A DNA stretch of 5,217 nucleotides. Source: Halothece sp. MAG. GTDB lineage: Bacteria; Cyanobacteriota; Cyanobacteriia; Cyanobacteriales; Rubidibacteraceae. Made by a program: the position numbers and the translations under genes. The notes under the pieces are model-generated. The model was not told the DNA's origin. It saw nothing but the letters and a program-made list of their open reading frames with translations, and ran no database searches. Location: positions 1-5,217 of the forward strand of contig JAHEOB010000106.1 of the NCBI GenBank assembly GCA_018610095.1, read 5' to 3'. Positions 4,290 to 5,217 of this stretch are shown here, piece after piece (position 1 is the stretch's first letter; every line of letters begins with the position of its first letter).

Positions 4290-5217
4290 TAACTATTATT
4301 AGGAGGAGCTAAGGGGATTTCCTCAACTTCTGACAGTTGTTCTAAAGCAAGTTCAGAACCAGATTCACCACCTGATAAGCGTTTCAGTAATTGAGGTCGT
4401 GGATCATGGAGCAGATAAAAGATTGCTTCTCCTGGTTGCCATTGTTGATTTGCTTTGATGACTTGTAAGCTATCTCCTCGTTTAATTAATAGTGGCAGTA
4501 ATTCGCCAGAACGAATTAAGGCTTGCAAATGGGCTTGCTGAAAGAAAAATCCATCTTGTCGCAAAACGGTTTGCCCTAATTTTATTTTGCCTTCATTAAG
4601 ATATTCATTCCAGAGTTTAATCGGAAGTTGGGGTAAAAATGCTTGGTTGACCTTAGTTTTATTAGCAGGGGTTTGCACTTGGGAAATTTTGGGAAAGACA
4701 GCAAATACCCGTGGCGGTTGAAATTCTTCTAAAGCTCGTTGGGCAAGGACTAAATTCACTTCACCATTGGTGGTTGTTGCCAAAAATGTTCCCAAAGATT
4801 CAATCCCTGCTTCCTCTAACACGCTCTCATCTAACCCACTACTTTGAATTACTGGTAAACCGAGTGACTCAGCCATTTCACAAGCTTCTGCATCAGTATC
4901 AATCATCACCACCGATTCCCCATTTTGCTGGAATAACTCTCCAAGTAGCCGACCAAGGGGATTACAGCCAATAATGACTGCTCCTTTTATCCCTTCTGAG
5001 GTTAAATTTAACCACCGCGCAACCCAACGGGCACTTAACCCTTGAATCACCACCGTCATCATGATGGTTAAAAAGACAAGGGCTTTCAGCGAGTCACCCC
5101 CTGTAATTCCTCGTTGCGTCAAAATAATGGCAAATAAAGAAGCAACGGAGGCAGAAACAATGCCTTTTGGTCCTACCCAACTCACAAAGAGTTTTTGACG
5201 CCAATTTAAATGACTCC
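4289..5217 (-). CDS. CPA1-like Na+(K+)/H+ antiporter with C-terminal RCK/TrkA-N domain (5' partial)
   Basis: This is the C-terminal 308 residues of a membrane cation/proton exchanger. The frame stays open to the window edge (SHLNWRQKLFVSWVG), so the GTG at 5185 is an internal valine and the start is outside. Two last membrane segments are visible at about residues 13-32 and 42-62. The first holds the conserved GPKG (15-18) of the CPA1 transport core. A cytosolic Rossmann domain follows, with the nucleotide-binding loop GCNPLG at 83-88 and the acidic end of strand two in VVMIDTD (102-108). A TrkA-C-like or regulatory segment spans about 200-290, and the tail is acidic. Such proteins exchange Na+ or K+ for protons and are gated by NAD(H) or other ligands. 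The second glycine of the usual GxGxxG is Asn, so binding may differ. The ion and ligand cannot be read from the sequence. panD follows on the same strand after 270 bp. Confidence 0.88.
   Translation of the reverse strand, partial: SHLNWRQKLFVSWVGPKGIVSASVASLFAIILTQRGITGGDSLKALVFLTIMMTVVIQGLSARWVARWLNLTSEGIKGAVIIGCNPLGRLLGELFQQNGESVVMIDTDAEACEMAESLGLPVIQSSGLDESVLEEAGIESLGTFLATTTNGEVNLVLAQRALEEFQPPRVFAVFPKISQVQTPANKTKVNQAFLPQLPIKLWNEYLNEGKIKLGQTVLRQDGFFFQQAHLQALIRSGELLPLLIKRGDSLQVIKANQQWQPGEAIFYLLHDPRPQLLKRLSGGESGSELALEQLSEVEEIPLAPPNNS

Noticed and set aside
4711..4974. 87-residue plus-strand frame
   Set aside because: It is antisense to the antiporter's RCK domain, with no recognisable domain or start signal.
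4289..5185. Antiporter protein starting at GTG 5185
   Set aside because: The frame continues upstream to the edge with conserved family sequence (RQKLFVSWVGPKG), so the GTG is an internal valine.

Overview
The window looks like a piece of a cyanobacterial chromosome. The evidence is four perfect copies of the cyanobacterial octamer GCGATCGC (HIP1), a panD of cyanobacterial type, a cation/proton antiporter with a C-terminal RCK-like domain, and a tnpB element of a kind common in cyanobacteria. The DNA is fairly AT-rich. No rRNA, tRNA or CRISPR array is visible.

Layout. Positions 3-1361 (+) hold the 3' nine-tenths or so of a two-domain SagB/ThcOx-type flavin oxidoreductase. The reading frame is open from the left edge, so the gene starts outside the window, and the first internal ATG (477) is not its start. 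At 1426-2013 (+) lies a small polytopic membrane protein of unknown function, in the same direction and 64 bp behind. From about 1999 to 3385 is a tnpB-only IS200/IS605-type insertion sequence. It has its own extended -10 promoter, a full-length TnpB with intact RuvC and zinc-finger residues, and a 3' end that folds as a TnpB guide RNA (omega RNA) should. Its ends carry the IS608-like tetranucleotides TTAC/AAAG (left) and GAAT/TCAA (right). The element appears to have landed in the last codons of the membrane-protein gene, so that gene now ends inside the insertion.

The rest reads on the minus strand. At 5217-4289 is the 3' part of a CPA1-like Na+/H+ antiporter, partial at the right edge. At 4018-3638 is panD (aspartate 1-decarboxylase, beta-alanine for pantothenate and CoA). 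At 3598-3416 is a 60-residue single-helix membrane protein 39 bp behind panD. The 270 bp between the antiporter and panD contain a compact cluster of inverted repeats (4086-4226) that no gene explains. It could be a structured panD leader, an unannotated RNA, or the remains of a small mobile element.

The least explained items are the panD upstream structure, the small protein paired with panD, and the gene-tail replacement caused by the TnpB element. TnpB plus omega RNA is itself a known type of RNA-guided nuclease. What is specific here is the predicted guide and boundaries.
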